A stretch of 64,000 nt of DNA from Prorocentrum cordatum. Taxonomy: Eukaryota > Sar > Dinophyceae > Prorocentrales > Prorocentraceae. The notes beneath the pieces are model-generated. The model was given only the letters and a program-made list of their open reading frames with translations. It did no database searches and was not told the origin of the DNA. The translations under genes were made by a program, and so were the position numbers. The stretch spans positions 17,501 to 81,500 of the forward strand of contig CAUYUJ010000874.1 of the NCBI GenBank assembly GCA_963575745.1, in the 5' to 3' direction. How positions within the stretch are numbered: the stretch's first letter is position 1; each line of letters starts with the position of its first letter. Of this stretch, positions 22,610-32,766 are shown one piece after another.

Positions 22610-22665
22610 TTCTCCTCTTCCTCCTCCTCCTCCTCCTCCTCCTCCTCCTCCTCCCCAACGTGGAT
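21641..22665. repeat. GAC, CTC, GTC and TCA microsatellites with spacers
   Basis: (GAC)n with GCT interruptions at about 21655-21805; (CTC)n at 22050-22100; (GTC)n at 22175-22225; a large TCA/TCC block at 22390-22660. Spacers at 21806-22045 and 22226-22390 show no gene. Confidence 0.9.
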
Positions 22666-23028
22666 CGTTTTCACATCCCCCTGCTGCTCCTCCCCCCAAA
22701 CCCCCTTTGTGGATGTGTCTGTAGTTTCAGCGACGCGAGCTTCACTTTGGATTTGTGGGCTTCGTGCTTCGTGCGGTCTGTGGTGACAAAATCTCCCCCC
22801 CCCAAGAACAGCAGCAGAAAACAACGTCACGCGTGCCTTTCTTCATCGACGCGCTCCTCGTCCTCTCCCTCTTCGATCCTCCTCCTCATTCTCCTCCTCG
22901 ATCCTCCTCCCCCTCTTCCTCCTCCTCCTCTTCCTCGATCCTCCTCCTCGATCCTCCCCCGTTTCCTGGATCTTCCTCTTCCTCCACCATCCATTTGCCT
23001 TAAAATAGCTCTTCCCTGTTGCACCCCG
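22666..23028. other. Pyrimidine-rich spacer
   Basis: Unique sequence to about 22830, then CTC-rich tract (22850-22995). No gene seen. Confidence 0.5.
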
Positions 23029-23235
23029 AGACGTGTTGGTAGGGCGGGCGGCAGCATTGATTCGCGATGTAGGAATGGTCTTCTGGCACGGTTCAGAGTT
23101 TCCAGACGGTTGTCTTCAACGGGGCATTTCCCACAATGAAAGTGAATATTTGGCCTCTGAAGGGGGAACTTGGAGGGAGGGTTTATTGCAACATCGTTGA
23201 TGAGTCTTGGGTCTAAATTGGTCTGCCTCTTCCTC
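23029..23235 (+). repeat. Composite repeat element, copy 2 (truncated)
   Basis: Lacks the 83-bp units but keeps part of the ~75-bp unit (GAATGGTCTTCTGGCACGG), the segment GGGGCATTTCCCACAATGAAA and the end TTGCAACATCGTTGATGAGT, TCTTGGGT, before pyrimidine-rich sequence. Confidence 0.7.
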
Positions 23236-23379
23236 CACCACCACCCCCGCTACGCGGCGCCACCAGGGAACCCATGTGCTATCAGTCCTTGGTCGGCCCC
23301 CCTCGTCGCCCGATCGCGCCGCACCGTACCCATCGCCGCAGACCTGGAAGTCGATCCCCCTCCTCCCTCGCAGCCTCCC

Positions 23380-24015
23380 CCCCCCCCTTCCGCAGCCACC
23401 TTGGTCCAAGCCACCCCTGGCTCCTCTATCGCCTCAGGATGCGCATAGCTGGGGGGGGTCACGAGTCGCATCAGCTCCTCTGCAATGATGAGTCTCAGTG
23501 CGTGCTGGATGTGGTGTGTGTGTGTATGCGCGCGTGTGAGTGTGTGTGTGTGTGTGGGTGTGTGTTTTTGGGGAAGGCTCGATTTCAGGTCTTGGCGCAG
23601 CCGGGCGACCCCACCTGCAGGAGTGTGAAGCGCATTGAATATTTGGGCAGGCTCACTGACGGGGGCCCCAGGCCACGAGCAGTCATCTGCAAGCAGTGAT
23701 TGCTCTGACCTCGTCGGTAGCCCCATTCCCATTCCCCGATTCCTTCACGCCTCGTCCCCCCCCCCTTCCCGCAGCCATCTTGATACGGGGCCACCCCAAG
23801 GAATCTCTGGGCAGGCTTACTATCTGGGGCTTCGGGCCCAGAGCATGAACCTGACCTGTAAGCAGTGACGGTTCAGAGCTCGTCGGTGGCCCCACTCCCA
23901 TCCCCCCTTTCTTCCTTCCTCCCCTCCCAGTCCTGTCTCGCCGCCTCGCCCCCTCCCCCCTCCGCAGACATCCTGGTCCAGGGACACCTTGGTCCAAGGC
24001 GCGGGACCGTTTCTC
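23380..24015 (+). repeat. Tandem repeat of about 167-190 bp
   Basis: 23645-23740 and 23811-23908 are two copies offset by about 167 bp (GGGCAGGCT...CTGCAAGCAGTGA / CTGTAAGCAGTGA, then CTCGTCGGT-GGCCCCA). The CCGCAGCCA-CTTGG phrase occurs three times (about 23388, 23766, 23960). A (TG)n block at 23508-23570 interrupts the first unit. Confidence 0.75.
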
Positions 24016-24041
24016 CCCGTGCAGGCCCCCCGACCGCTCTG

Positions 24042-24188
24042 ATGGCCGCGCTGGAGGAGCCGGCCCCCGAGGCCCCCGTGGAGGAGCTCAGCGACCACGC
24101 CGCCTCGGACGACGCCGCGAGGAGGAGGAGGAGGAGGAGGAGGAGGAGGAGGAGGAGGAGGAGGAGGAGGAGGAGGAGGAGGGGGTAG
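24042..24188 (+). CDS. Possible N-terminal exon run into a (GAG)n array
   Basis: From ATG 24042 the frame reads MAALEEPAPEAPVEELSDHA before becoming poly-Arg from the (AGG)n array. The acidic start has exon-like codon use and follows GTGCAG, a possible acceptor. No downstream exon was found, so it may be a fragment or chance. Confidence 0.2.
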   Translation: MAALEEPAPEAPVEELSDHAASDDAARRRRRRRRRRRRRRRRRRRRRG

Positions 24189-24228
24189 GGAGGAGGAGGA
24201 GGAGGAGGAGGAGGAGGAGGGGTAGTAA
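24118..24228. repeat. (AGG)n array
   Basis: Nearly pure AGG triplets in two blocks. On the minus strand this is (TCC)n placed directly after the 3' end of the minus-strand retroelement relic. Confidence 0.95.
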
Positions 24229-24239
24229 GGAGGAACCCC

Positions 24240-25640
24240 GCACGGCTGAGGGGAAGGTTCGACTTCGCTTACGGCGACTCGAACGTTTGATTGGGGGAGC
24301 CTCCTTGGGCCACCCTCTCGATTGGGATTGGGCTACTGAAAACCACAGGGCTCTTCTTTGAGGCCTTGGGCCGACTTCCCGAAATTAGTAGAGCCCAGGC
24401 TCCACGGGCAAAATCATAGCGGAGCTCCCTCACGTAATTCCCGTGAAGCCGTTGAGGGTGCATTCGGCATACTTGCCACAAACACTGCAGGCTAGACTGA
24501 AACTGTCATCTTCCAGCCTGTTGAACACATGCAACGAATGACCGTTCGGTTGGATTGCTAGCTTGGCCATGGCGGCAGCATGGCCTGGGCACCTCTCCCT
24601 GGCTCGATCGGGGGGGGAGCTCTGACCTGGCGCCGCTCGAGTGGCAGAGCTGGCAAGGCCAACGGTTCGCTTGCCACGTCCACTTGTGCCCGACATGGGC
24701 ACTCCGAGGGGCCGCCCCCAAGGGGCGGGGAAGGGGGGGGGGCGCCCAAGTCCCAGAACCCGCGGGCCCGCCAACAGGGTTGACTCCACTTCGCCACGAT
24801 TCCGAGATTGGCGCAGCACCATCTATCGGACTCAAGCTCTGCTTCGGTGCCTCGAGGCCTTTTGCCACAGACTCTTGGGGCACCAGTTGGCCACAAGGCC
24901 AGCGCACGGGGGACATGCGCTAAACATCGTTTCATGCGGTTGCTTTGCTCAGCTTGAGTGGCTCGCTCCGCTTCAGAGGGTCGCAGTAGTGTGGCGGCAG
25001 CCATCTCAGCAACTTCATTTGCAGTTTCATTGCTAGTGGCGCGCCACCAATTTTCACTGAATGATTCAATCTCCGATAGGTTCTGGTGGGCATTGACATT
25101 GGAAACTTCGAAGCCTCCACCTCTGGGTGCTTCTCCTCGCCTGGCCATCGCTCCAACCCCGTCATATAGTTTATTGCGTTTGGGCGTCTCGGCAGAGGAG
25201 TGAAACCGAACGGCAGCAAGAGCATCTGAATGCAGCCTGTTGATGCCTCGACACTGGCTGGCCACTAGGTGTGCTAGAAATTCGGTTGCTGGCGATGGTG
25301 GCGGTAGTCTGTGGCCACTTGGCCCACGCAAATACGCCAGCACATTCGGCAAACGCGAAGGGCTCTGAGGACTTCAAGGTCCGTTTCTTCGAAATACCCA
25401 CCTCTGAGTTTAGCTGTACATCTACGTGTATCTACACTGCATCAGACGGTGCTTGCTGTCATCCAACGGGGCCCCGCATATGCAGGCGTATTCGGTTTCA
25501 TATCTTGGTTTCTGGAGTCGCTCATTTGTCCAAACAGATTGGGCGAGGTAGGCAAGGAGGATGCTACGTTCCTGCTTGGACAAGCCAGGAGGAGGAGGAC
25601 CAGGAGGAGGAGGAGGAGGAGGAGGGTCCGTAGCCATTTT
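24240..25640 (-). pseudogene. Decayed non-LTR retroelement relic (RT end, RNase H, zinc finger)
   Basis: Several minus-strand frames align in order to the 3' half of a LINE-type ORF2. 25637-25422 holds CICGAPLDDSKHRLMQC, a Cys/His knuckle. 25352-24980 holds an RNase-H-like end, VNAHQNLSEIESFSENWWRA then SNETANEVAEMAA, where the usual Asp of GNxxAD is Asn. 24560-24450 holds FSLACSVCGKYAECTLNGF, the C-terminal zinc finger seen also in the other two elements here. Frames shift at least three times, so it is inactive. Its 3' end is followed (minus strand) by (TCC)n at 24228-24118. Confidence 0.6.
25585..25626. repeat. (GGA)n array at a retroelement junction
   Basis: GGAGGAGGACCAGGAGGAGG-type sequence ending immediately before the DinoSL. 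On the minus strand it lies at the truncated 5' end of the 24240-25640 relic. Confidence 0.9.
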
Positions 25641-25648
25641 GGCTCAAG
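25627..25648 (+). other. Exact dinoflagellate spliced-leader sequence (relict DinoSL)
   Basis: All 22 bases match the DinoSL: T in the variable first position, then CCGTAGCC, ATTTT, GGCTCAAG. The following bases are TACGAAGCC, not the GT-rich intron expected of an SL RNA gene, so this is best read as the 5' end of a reverse-transcribed, trans-spliced RNA. It sits at the left edge of the plus-strand retroelement. Confidence 0.9.
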
Positions 25649-25819
25649 TACGAAGCCATGCCCTGCGGCTTCGTGCTTGCCTGCAGCCGAGGGGCTGGAA
25701 GCGAGCTGCCCACAGCAGGCTTCCTATCTCACAGTCGCCACGGTGAGCCTTCGCGCGGCCGTGGGCGCTCTTCTGCGCTCACAGCGGGCCTCGTTTGCCA
25801 GGCTCTCCGCTTTACCATG

Positions 25820-26105
25820 CGATGTTGGGTGCACTTTGGCGGAAAGGTGCTGGCCAGCAAACCCGTTGGCGTTGTGAGGCATGTGGTTGCGGGGAGAGCA
25901 CACTCAAGATGCATCACTGCAAGCGCTGCGGCCGTCATCGGAAGGCAGTGTTTGGCAGTGCGATGTTGGATGCACTTTGGCGGAAAAGTGTTGGTCAGCA
26001 GACCCGTTGGCGTTGTGAGGCATGTGGTTGCGGGAAGAACACGTTCAATATGCATCACATGCAAGCACTGCGGCCGTCACTGGCAGGCAGTGTGTTGGCA
26101 GCGGC
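25820..26105 (+). repeat. 143-bp tandem duplication carrying a zinc ribbon
   Basis: 25820-25962 and 25963-26105 are near-identical tandem copies. In one frame the first encodes RWRCEACGCGESTLKMHHCK plus RCGRH, a C-x2-C...C-x2-C ribbon. The second copy has a 2-bp insertion that breaks its ribbon. A Cys-x2-Cys ribbon also opens ORF1 of the minus-strand element at 39247. Confidence 0.75.
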
Positions 26106-26333
26106 GGAGGCGACGACCACAGGCACGCATGGGGGAATAATAACGCCAAGGACAACAAGGGCAAAGGCCGCGGCCTCCTCCTCCTCCTCCTCCTTCTCCT
26201 CCTCCTCCTCCTCCTCCTCTTCCTCCTCCCCCTCCTCCCCCTCCTCCCCCTCCTCCCCCATCCTCCCCCTCCGCCTCCTCCTCCTCCTCCTCCTCCTCCT
26301 CCTCCTCCTGGTGCCTTTCCTTCCGTGGACACA

Positions 26334-27174
26334 ATGTCGGGGCATGATGTGCAGCAGCTCGTCGATCTCGCCCTCAGGTCTGGAGATGTGCAGGTCGCCG
26401 AGCAGTGTGAGTTGGCCTGCAAGTCCTCGTTGCCCAGGCCGCCCGAGCCAGACAAGGCCCGCGCGGGCCGCTACAGCCAGGAGGTCAAGAGACTCGAGCG
26501 CCAGCTGGACGATCAGGTTGGGCAGCTGTCGGCGATCCAGGCCAAGCTCGAGCTGCAGCGGGGCAAAGTTGAGGAGACCCAGGCGAGCTTGGCGGAGGCA
26601 GACTCGCAGTGCACCAAGGCCATCCCGGAGCTGCACGACGAGGTGGTCCACCCTGTCCCGCAACCTCCGCCTGGTGCCCCCTGAGAAGACGGTTGCGGCC
26701 ATCAGCCTCGAGGGGGTGCTCGACGGACACGCATCCATCACCTCCAGTGGCGCTTACACCCTCTTTTGATTGGCGAAGTACGAGGGCGTGGACCCTGCTG
26801 ACCTGGAGAAGGCCAAGCAGAGGGAGGCGCAGCTGTCTGATGAGCTCACCAGGTTGGCGCGCGAATTGTTCGGCACGGCCCAGGACAAGGCGGAGAAGCT
26901 CAAGGCCAAGCACGAGCAGGTCAAGGAGCGCCTCCAGGCCAAGAGGAGGAAGACGCAGGAGGTCGAGAGCAGCGGCGGGGCGAAGTCCAGCGGCCTTGGG
27001 GCCGACAGCCCAGCTCCGCCGCTTGCTGAGCCAGCTCCTGCAGTCGCGGGGGGCATCGGCATGGGCAAGGGCAAGGGCAAGGTCATCGGCGACCCGCTGC
27101 CCAAGGCCAAAGAGCTCCTCGCAGCTACGGCCAAGTCCAAGTCGGCGGCGTCGGAGGTGTCGCAGTCGATTTAG
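26334..27174 (+). pseudogene. Retroelement ORF1 (coiled coil), broken
   Basis: From ATG 26334 (MSGHDVQQLVDLALRSGDVQ) the frame is helical and charged (YSQEVKRLERQLDDQ). It shifts frame near 26650, meets an in-frame TGA at 26767-26769 and continues KYEGVDPADLEKAKQREAQL to TAG at 27172. Gly/Lys repeats (GMGKGKGKV) near the end suggest nucleic-acid binding. Coiled-coil ORF1 proteins of LINEs package the element RNA; the role here is by analogy. Upstream, a (TCC)n block (26175-26312) is read through as Leu/Pro in the same frame. Confidence 0.55.
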
Positions 27175-27819
27175 CCAGCAGCTTGCTGAGGACGTCGGCA
27201 CTGTTCCAGCTGACGTGCTTCTCCCGCGTGGAGCCCCAGGTCAGATGCTGCACTTCGGCCAGCCTCATCTCCCCGTTCCTGGACCAGGAGAGGCCGACCG
27301 TTCGCCCACGCTATCTGCTGCGCCTGGTGCCGAAGGCCTATGGCCATTGCTGGGGTTGCCCCGAGACTGGACATTGGCTAGTCGGCGTCAAGACTAGGAT
27401 GCGGAAGGATTCAGGGCAGAGCTTTTTGTTTTCGTGGGACCAGGCTCGTTTCCTCAAACTTCCTCATCGCCGGGCGAGGGCGCTGCTGCCGCCGTCGGTC
27501 CCAGGCGCGAAGCTCGCATGTCTGTCGCGGGGGGCTCGGCCAAAGGAGGGCCGCTCCCCTCTAATTGTCCAGCCGCCCTTCCGAGAGAGCCCCTGGGGGC
27601 GCGGGACCCAGCTGAGTTTCCCGCGGGCGTCTCCGTGGAGCCTGGCACTTCCTGCTGGAGACGCGCAACGCGACGCCCTGGGGATCTCCGCGGGCATATC
27701 TCGAGAAGAAGACCGAGGCCTCCGCAGCGCTCCTCCGCGAGGTCGAGGCGGGGCGCCAGGCGACAAGGTCAAGGATGAGGAGGACCCCATAAAGAGGCCA
27801 GGTTGGAACCGCGTGCCCA

Positions 27820-28467
27820 ATGCCTCGATCTTCGCCGAGGCTGGCGGCATGTCGTCTGGAGTCGCTATTGCTGCGCGTAATGTTGCGGGCATGGGGCGCA
27901 CTCCGAACGTCGCCGAGGCTTTCTCCGGCCCCCCCCCCCCCCCCCCCCCGGGTCAAGCTTACCCGCGCCAGCGCGCTTGTGGAAGGAGGCTTTCTGAGCG
28001 TCTCGGTGCACCTCCCTGTGGATGGCACCCTGGGACCTGAAGGGGGCCCCATTCTTGCGCGCTTGGGGGAATGCCTCTTTGGCGTGGGCATTCCCTTCAT
28101 TATCGGAGCGGACTGGGGCTGTGCTCCGCAGCAGCTTTCGGGTGGAGGCTGGCCAGAGCGTCTAGGAGGCTGCGTCGCGGATGCCCCCGAGCCCACTGGG
28201 CACGATTGGCGCACCATCGATGTCTTCGTCACCAGTAGGGCTTTGCACAAGGTCTTCGGAGGCACCCAGAGGAGCGAAGCTATTGGGATTAAGACGCACT
28301 GGTCTGTCACCCTCACTCTATCAGGCAAGCCGCCGGACTCGAAAGTCCAGAAGTTACGCAGGCCGAAGGAGCTTCCGCGAGAGCCCCCGGTCGGGCCAGC
28401 TCCTCAGCCGCCAGACTGGAGCCGGTTGATTGCCGCGCCGAGGCCGGAGGCTCGCAGCAGCAGCTAA
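27820..28467 (+). pseudogene. Retroelement endonuclease-domain remnant (EEP/APE-like)
   Basis: The frame contains FLSVSVHLPVDGTLGPEGG, FGVGIPFIIGADWGCAPQQL, GHDWRTIDVFVTSRAL and KTHWSVTLTLSGKP. These line up with the exonuclease/endonuclease/phosphatase domain of LINE ORF2: the usual G-D-F-N is A-D-W-G, the Ile-Asp pair is kept, and the final His is kept. Loss of the Asn predicts an inactive nuclease. The N-terminal catalytic Glu region is not visible. A run of 18 C at 27930-27947 precedes the domain. Confidence 0.5.
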
Positions 28468-28499
28468 ACGCAGCCTTCCTTGCTTTCTTTCAGAAGTTG

Positions 28500-30870
28500 G
28501 GAGATGAGTTAGTCGCGGCCCATGCCATCGACCCGCAGGAGCGCCCCAAGTCCTCGGGGGGGGGGGGCCAACCACCTCGCTTTGTCGTGGCGCCTGCTGC
28601 GCGGGCGTCGGGCGGGGCTTATCTCGCTGGTTCTTCTGAGCCTAGGGCTCGAGGCAGGTGGCCAACTGGGCCCTGGAGCTCCACCGCATCTCGAAGGAGG
28701 GTGTCTCTTGGGGAGATGCAGATTGCGCGCGCATCCTCCGCGGATTGGTCAAAGGTCCTGCTCGGCTTCGGGCGCGCAAGGAATGGCCAGGCTGGATGCC
28801 GGCGCTCGAGACTCCGTTCCCGCGCCCCACCAAGGATCGGCACGACATGTTTGTCCAGGCCACCGTGCTCGCCACCAAACGCGCGCGGCGTTTCATGTCC
28901 GAGAGTGGCGTCGGGCGGCGAGCTCGGGCGGAGCAGTCGGTCAGGGCGGGGGTAGAGCCCGCAAATGCACAAACCTGAGGTCGGCAGGGCTCCCGACGCC
29001 AGTCTGAGCGCGCCCCCCCCCCCCCCCCCCCGCGCCAGGGCCTCGGCGGCAAGTCGATGAGCGGCTAAGTTCTGGACCAAGGTCTGCCCCCCCCCACCCC
29101 CACCCCCTCGCGCCCCGCACCCCGCCCACCACGCCCGCCCGCCCCGACGCCGACGAGCTTCTCTGCCCATCCCCCTTCCCAACCTGAAGCTTCAGGGCCG
29201 AGCCCAGGCGAGCGGAGATGCTGCTGCTGATCCTTGTCGTCGGCCGCGTCAGCTTGAACAGATCCGCGCTGTCGCCGGAAAGTTCAAGCCCTACGCCGCC
29301 ATGGGAGCCGACGTGCTTCGCTCTCGGGAGTTCGGGGATCTGTCCGGTAGGGACTTGGAATGTCTGGGACTGCTCTGGTAATGGCAGGAAATCGAGAGGC
29401 CCCTGAGCTCTTGCGCATCACCGATCCGCGGGCTCAGTTCCTGAAGCCTGAAGGAGGGCATCGGCCCACTGGGGCCGTGGCGGGAGTGTCTCGGGTCATC
29501 GGCAAGCTCAACAGGTTCGAGGCGGTGTCTTGGGAAAGAGATAATGCTCGTGACTATCGCTACCGGGGTCCAAGGGCGTTCGCGCGAGCGGGCCGTCTGG
29601 GAGCAGAGCCTGTCAGCCGAGCACGTGGACCTCCAGGGGGGGGAGGGGGCGCGGGCGTCGCTCTGCTTGGCCCCGCTAAGGCGCGCGAGAAAGTCTGCCA
29701 CTACCCCCTCGTCCTCGCCGCCCCGAAGTGGAAGTTCCCGCTGTGTCGCCTGCGCCTCCTTTTGCTGCAGCACCGCGCCCAGCGCGTGCTCAGCCTCGCT
29801 GGAGTTTGCTCAGCGGTCGCGGTGGTCTCCCAGACCGTCCTCGCGGGCTGTCCGTTTGCGACCACGTTGCTTAGGATGTGGGTGTTTTTGTCGGGCCCCC
29901 TGGATGAGCTGATCGAGGCGTGGAGTTCGGCGTTCTCCTTCAATGTCGTCGACGACGGCGCTCGCTTCACGCCGGGCTCAACCGAGATTGTTCAGTCGGG
30001 GCTGGGCAACGCGGCGTCTCATCTGCGCCGCGGCCTGGAATGACTGCCCGGTCACCTCGGATCCCATAGGGAAGGCGCTCTCCTCGTGCAAGTCCGTCGC
30101 CCAGGGTATCGCTCGGAGGCTCGCCCGCTGGAAGTTCGAGGCGGCCGATGCCGCGACTTCGGGGCGGGCCTCAGGGGGCCCATGGCCCAGCAGGTGATCA
30201 TCTCCGGGTTCGGTAGGACCAGCGCCAGGATATCCAAGTTCAGATGTTTCAAGAGTTCTTTCCACGGCCTCATGAAGGTTGTCAGGGGGAGAGCGTTACC
30301 CGCGGGGCTGCGCGCTGCATGCGCCCAAGGCATGACAGACAGTCGCATGGAGGGGCCCAGGTCTGCTTTGGCGCACTCGCGTTTTGGCACGGCTAGCGGC
30401 CGAAACCGCACTGTTGAGTTCATGGTATCCAGCAACGTTGCCTCGGACCCAGAGTGCCAGGCCAACGCCTTGCCGCTCGTCGCCTGGGGCCGCGCCTCCC
30501 GCGACGGATGGGCGGCCCGTGCGCGCGTGCTTTTCTGCTGCTTAGTCTGCGCCGAGCTTTGCGATGAAGGATGTTCGAGGGCCCGCTGGCGCCGTCGCTC
30601 TCGGTCTCCTTTGATGGGGGGGCCCAAGTTGGCACCAGTGGTTCACGAGAGGCAAAAGTGGTCAACGTCCTGGATCTTGGGAAGCGCGCCCTCGCCAAGC
30701 TCATCCAGGAGAACGCCTTCACCACCATGGGGCTCCGCGTCGGCAAGAAGGTCTGGAGCGCGTCGGACCCCCTCCCGCTCCTCGAGCCTCTCGTCTGTCT
30801 CGCCCCTGAGTTTCGTCGGAAGGCTTGAGGTCAGGGCGAGCAGAAGGCCCGCCTGCTGGCAGGCCTAGTT
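28500..30870 (+). pseudogene. Reverse-transcriptase region of the plus-strand element, decayed
   Basis: 28658-28978 reads RQVANWALELHRISKEGVSW and EWPGWMPALETPFPRPTKDR, similar to pre-RT linkers. 29360-30043 contains LLLLQHRAQRVLSLAG, VLAGCPFATTLLRMWV (RT motif B-like) and FSFNVVDDGARF, which holds the motif-C Asp-Asp. 30571-30828 (LGKRALAKLIQENAF, GKKVWSASDPLPLLEPLVC) resembles the post-RT region. Several frame changes, C-runs and stops show decay. Confidence 0.5.
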
Positions 30871-30897
30871 GCAGGAGGCTTCCCTACCCAACACACC

Positions 30898-31696
30898 TTG
30901 TACCCGGACTGGCGCGCCATCGATCCGAAGTGTCAGCGGTGCAAGGAGGAGGAATGTACGCCGTCGCACCATTTCTGCCGCTGTCCAGGGACTCACGGAG
31001 CGCGCCAGCCCTTAGATCTTGACACGTTTGCCGCGCGAGCCAACGCTGCAAGTGCTGGCCCAATTCTTATCACTTTTTTATGGCAGGTGCTTGACTTGCC
31101 CACCCGGATCAGGATGGCCCTCGTTCAGCCCCTGACATCAAGTGGGAAAAAACGCTCGCCGGATGGAGTGTTTCACAGGCGGACCTGCGTAGACGGTTCG
31201 GCGATCGATCCCGACTTTCCCTGCGCCCGCGCGGGGTGGACCGTGGTCGGCCTGGCGGGGGGCGCGCGCGAAATCGCGGGCTCTTGCTGCGGGCCCCTCC
31301 CCCGCCCGACCCAGGTGTCGAGCTGCGGTGAAGCATGCGCCCTATGGATGGCCCTCCACTTGGCAGGTTCAGGAGAAATCGTGATCGTGACCGACTGCAG
31401 GATGTTGATTGGCGCTTGGCAGCAGGGGCCCGACTGGCCCTTGGGGCGCCCGGCCTTCAGCGGGCTGCGGTAGCTCATCTTCGAGAAAGGCGAGGACACA
31501 GACCGTTAATATACTGCTTTCACTAGTGAGGGCACAGACAAAGTCAAGTCCCACCTTTCCCCTCCAGCAGGCCCTCCAGCAAGGGTTCCAGGTCTGGGCT
31601 TGGAAGGGGAACCAGGAGGCTGACAGGTTGTCCGCGTTGGGTGCCCGCTGCCACCCCACAACCTTCGCGTCAGAGATCTGTTGCTTCCTTCATTGA
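30898..31696 (+). pseudogene. Retroelement Cys/His knuckle and RNase H domain
   Basis: Residues read CQRCKEEECTPSHHFCRCP (knuckle), then an RNase H core: TCVDGSAIDPDFPCARAGW (first Asp), CGEACALWMALHLAG (Glu) and IVIVTDCRMLIGAW (second Asp). After a frame change at about 31470 the C-terminal part follows: LVRAQTKSS, FQVWAWKGNQEADRLSALGA with the fourth Asp. All four acidic residues of RNase H are kept, although the frame is broken once. Confidence 0.6.
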
Positions 31697-31829
31697 GCAG
31701 GTACGCATGCTAGAGCAGCTGCAGTCGTCTGTTCTGTTTGCTCTCTCGGAAGGGGGATTCTCCAGACGTGGGGAAGGTTGAGGCCCCCTAGAGACTGACA
31801 CCGTCCTCCATCCAGTTGGTTGCCAATCC

Positions 31830-32160
31830 CACTGGACACAATGTCCGCAGGTATGGAAAGGGCAACAATCGGTTTTGTTGCGCCATATGCGGGAACCAGA
31901 ATGCCTCTCGGACAGTGCTGTGCTAAGGGCCGTGCAGCGGAGTTCCCAGTTTGACCAGGATTGCCCACAGATCTCACAGGTTGTTGGTAGGCGTTGGCGG
32001 CATCGCGTGGTGCAGACAGTGCGACGCCTTCGGCACCTCGCGCTCTGTGCACCTCCTCGTGGACTGCCATAAAGGACCCAGGAACAAAGGCGCTGATCAG
32101 TTTTCAGCGCGTTTGAAGAAGAGGGTGGGCCACTCCTCCAGGCAAACGTTTGGACGGAAT
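31830..32160 (+). pseudogene. C-terminal zinc-finger region of the plus-strand element
   Basis: GHNVRRYGKGNNRFCCAICG and, after a stop and frame change, GGIAWCRQCDAFGTSRSVHL followed by LVDCHKGP. The same finger (FCGKCG with a following Cys) ends the minus-strand element at 32950. This finger follows RNase H in dinoflagellate LINE-like elements as I recall them. Confidence 0.5.
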
Positions 32161-32239
32161 TGACCAGTCCCGCAAAAGCCGCCCTAGCTTGGCCACCTTT
32201 TCCTTCCCAGGCGGGCCGCCCTTTGTCCACCCCTCCGTC

Positions 32240-32394
32240 GCCTTTTTTTTTTTTTTCTCTCTCTCTCTCTCTCTCTATTCAGCGGGTAGTGCGGCCTTCG
32301 GGAGCTGGACTGCTGCGCCAGAGGATCACAAGATCACCGGAGGAGGAGGAAGGAGGAGGGATCATGTTGTTGATGATGATGAGGGCGATGATGG

Positions 32395-32432
<38 letters not shown>

Positions 32433-32760
32433 TTGATGCTGATGCTGACGATGATGCTGCTGTTGACGACGACGACGATGACGCTGCTTATGGTGATGGT
32501 GGTGGTGATGATGATGGTGAGGATGCTGACGATGATGCTGATGATGTTGATGGTGATGTGATGCTCATGCTTACGTATGTTATTGATGATGATGCTGCTG
32601 ATGATGATGGGGGTGATGCGGATGATTATGAGGAGGAGGAGGAGGAGGAGGAAGAGGAGGAGGCGGAGGAGGAGGAGGAGGAGGAGGATGGGAGGAGGAG
32701 GAGGATAAGAGGAGGGAAAGAGGAGGGGGAGGAGGAGGAGGAGGAATGGAATGGAATGGA
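32240..32760. repeat. T14(CT)n, (GAT)n and (GAG)n arrays between two retroelements
   Basis: T14(CT)n at 32240-32278; unique 32279-32350; GAT/GAC/GCT triplets 32360-32630; GAG 32630-32750; GGAAT pentamers 32747-32763. On the minus strand the last blocks read CATTC pentamers then (TCC)n directly after the end of the minus-strand element. Confidence 0.9.
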
Positions 32761-32766
32761 ATGGCT

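Larger units (their letters stand above)
25627..32240 (+). mobile_element. Plus-strand non-LTR retroelement starting at a DinoSL
   Basis: Components occur in LINE order on one strand: spliced leader (25627), duplicated zinc ribbon and coiled-coil ORF1 (25820-27174), endonuclease remnant (27950-28330), RT (about 28500-30870), Cys/His knuckle (30930-30985), RNase H (31170-31680) and terminal zinc fingers (31830-32130). The 3' side ends in T14 followed by (CT)n at 32240-32278. Frameshifts, an in-frame TGA and altered catalytic residues show that it is inactive. The exact 3' boundary is not certain. Confidence 0.65.

Noticed and set aside
25627-25700. Spliced-leader RNA gene
   Set aside because: The leader is not followed by a GT-rich intron and Sm-type site; the next bases lead into retroelement sequence.
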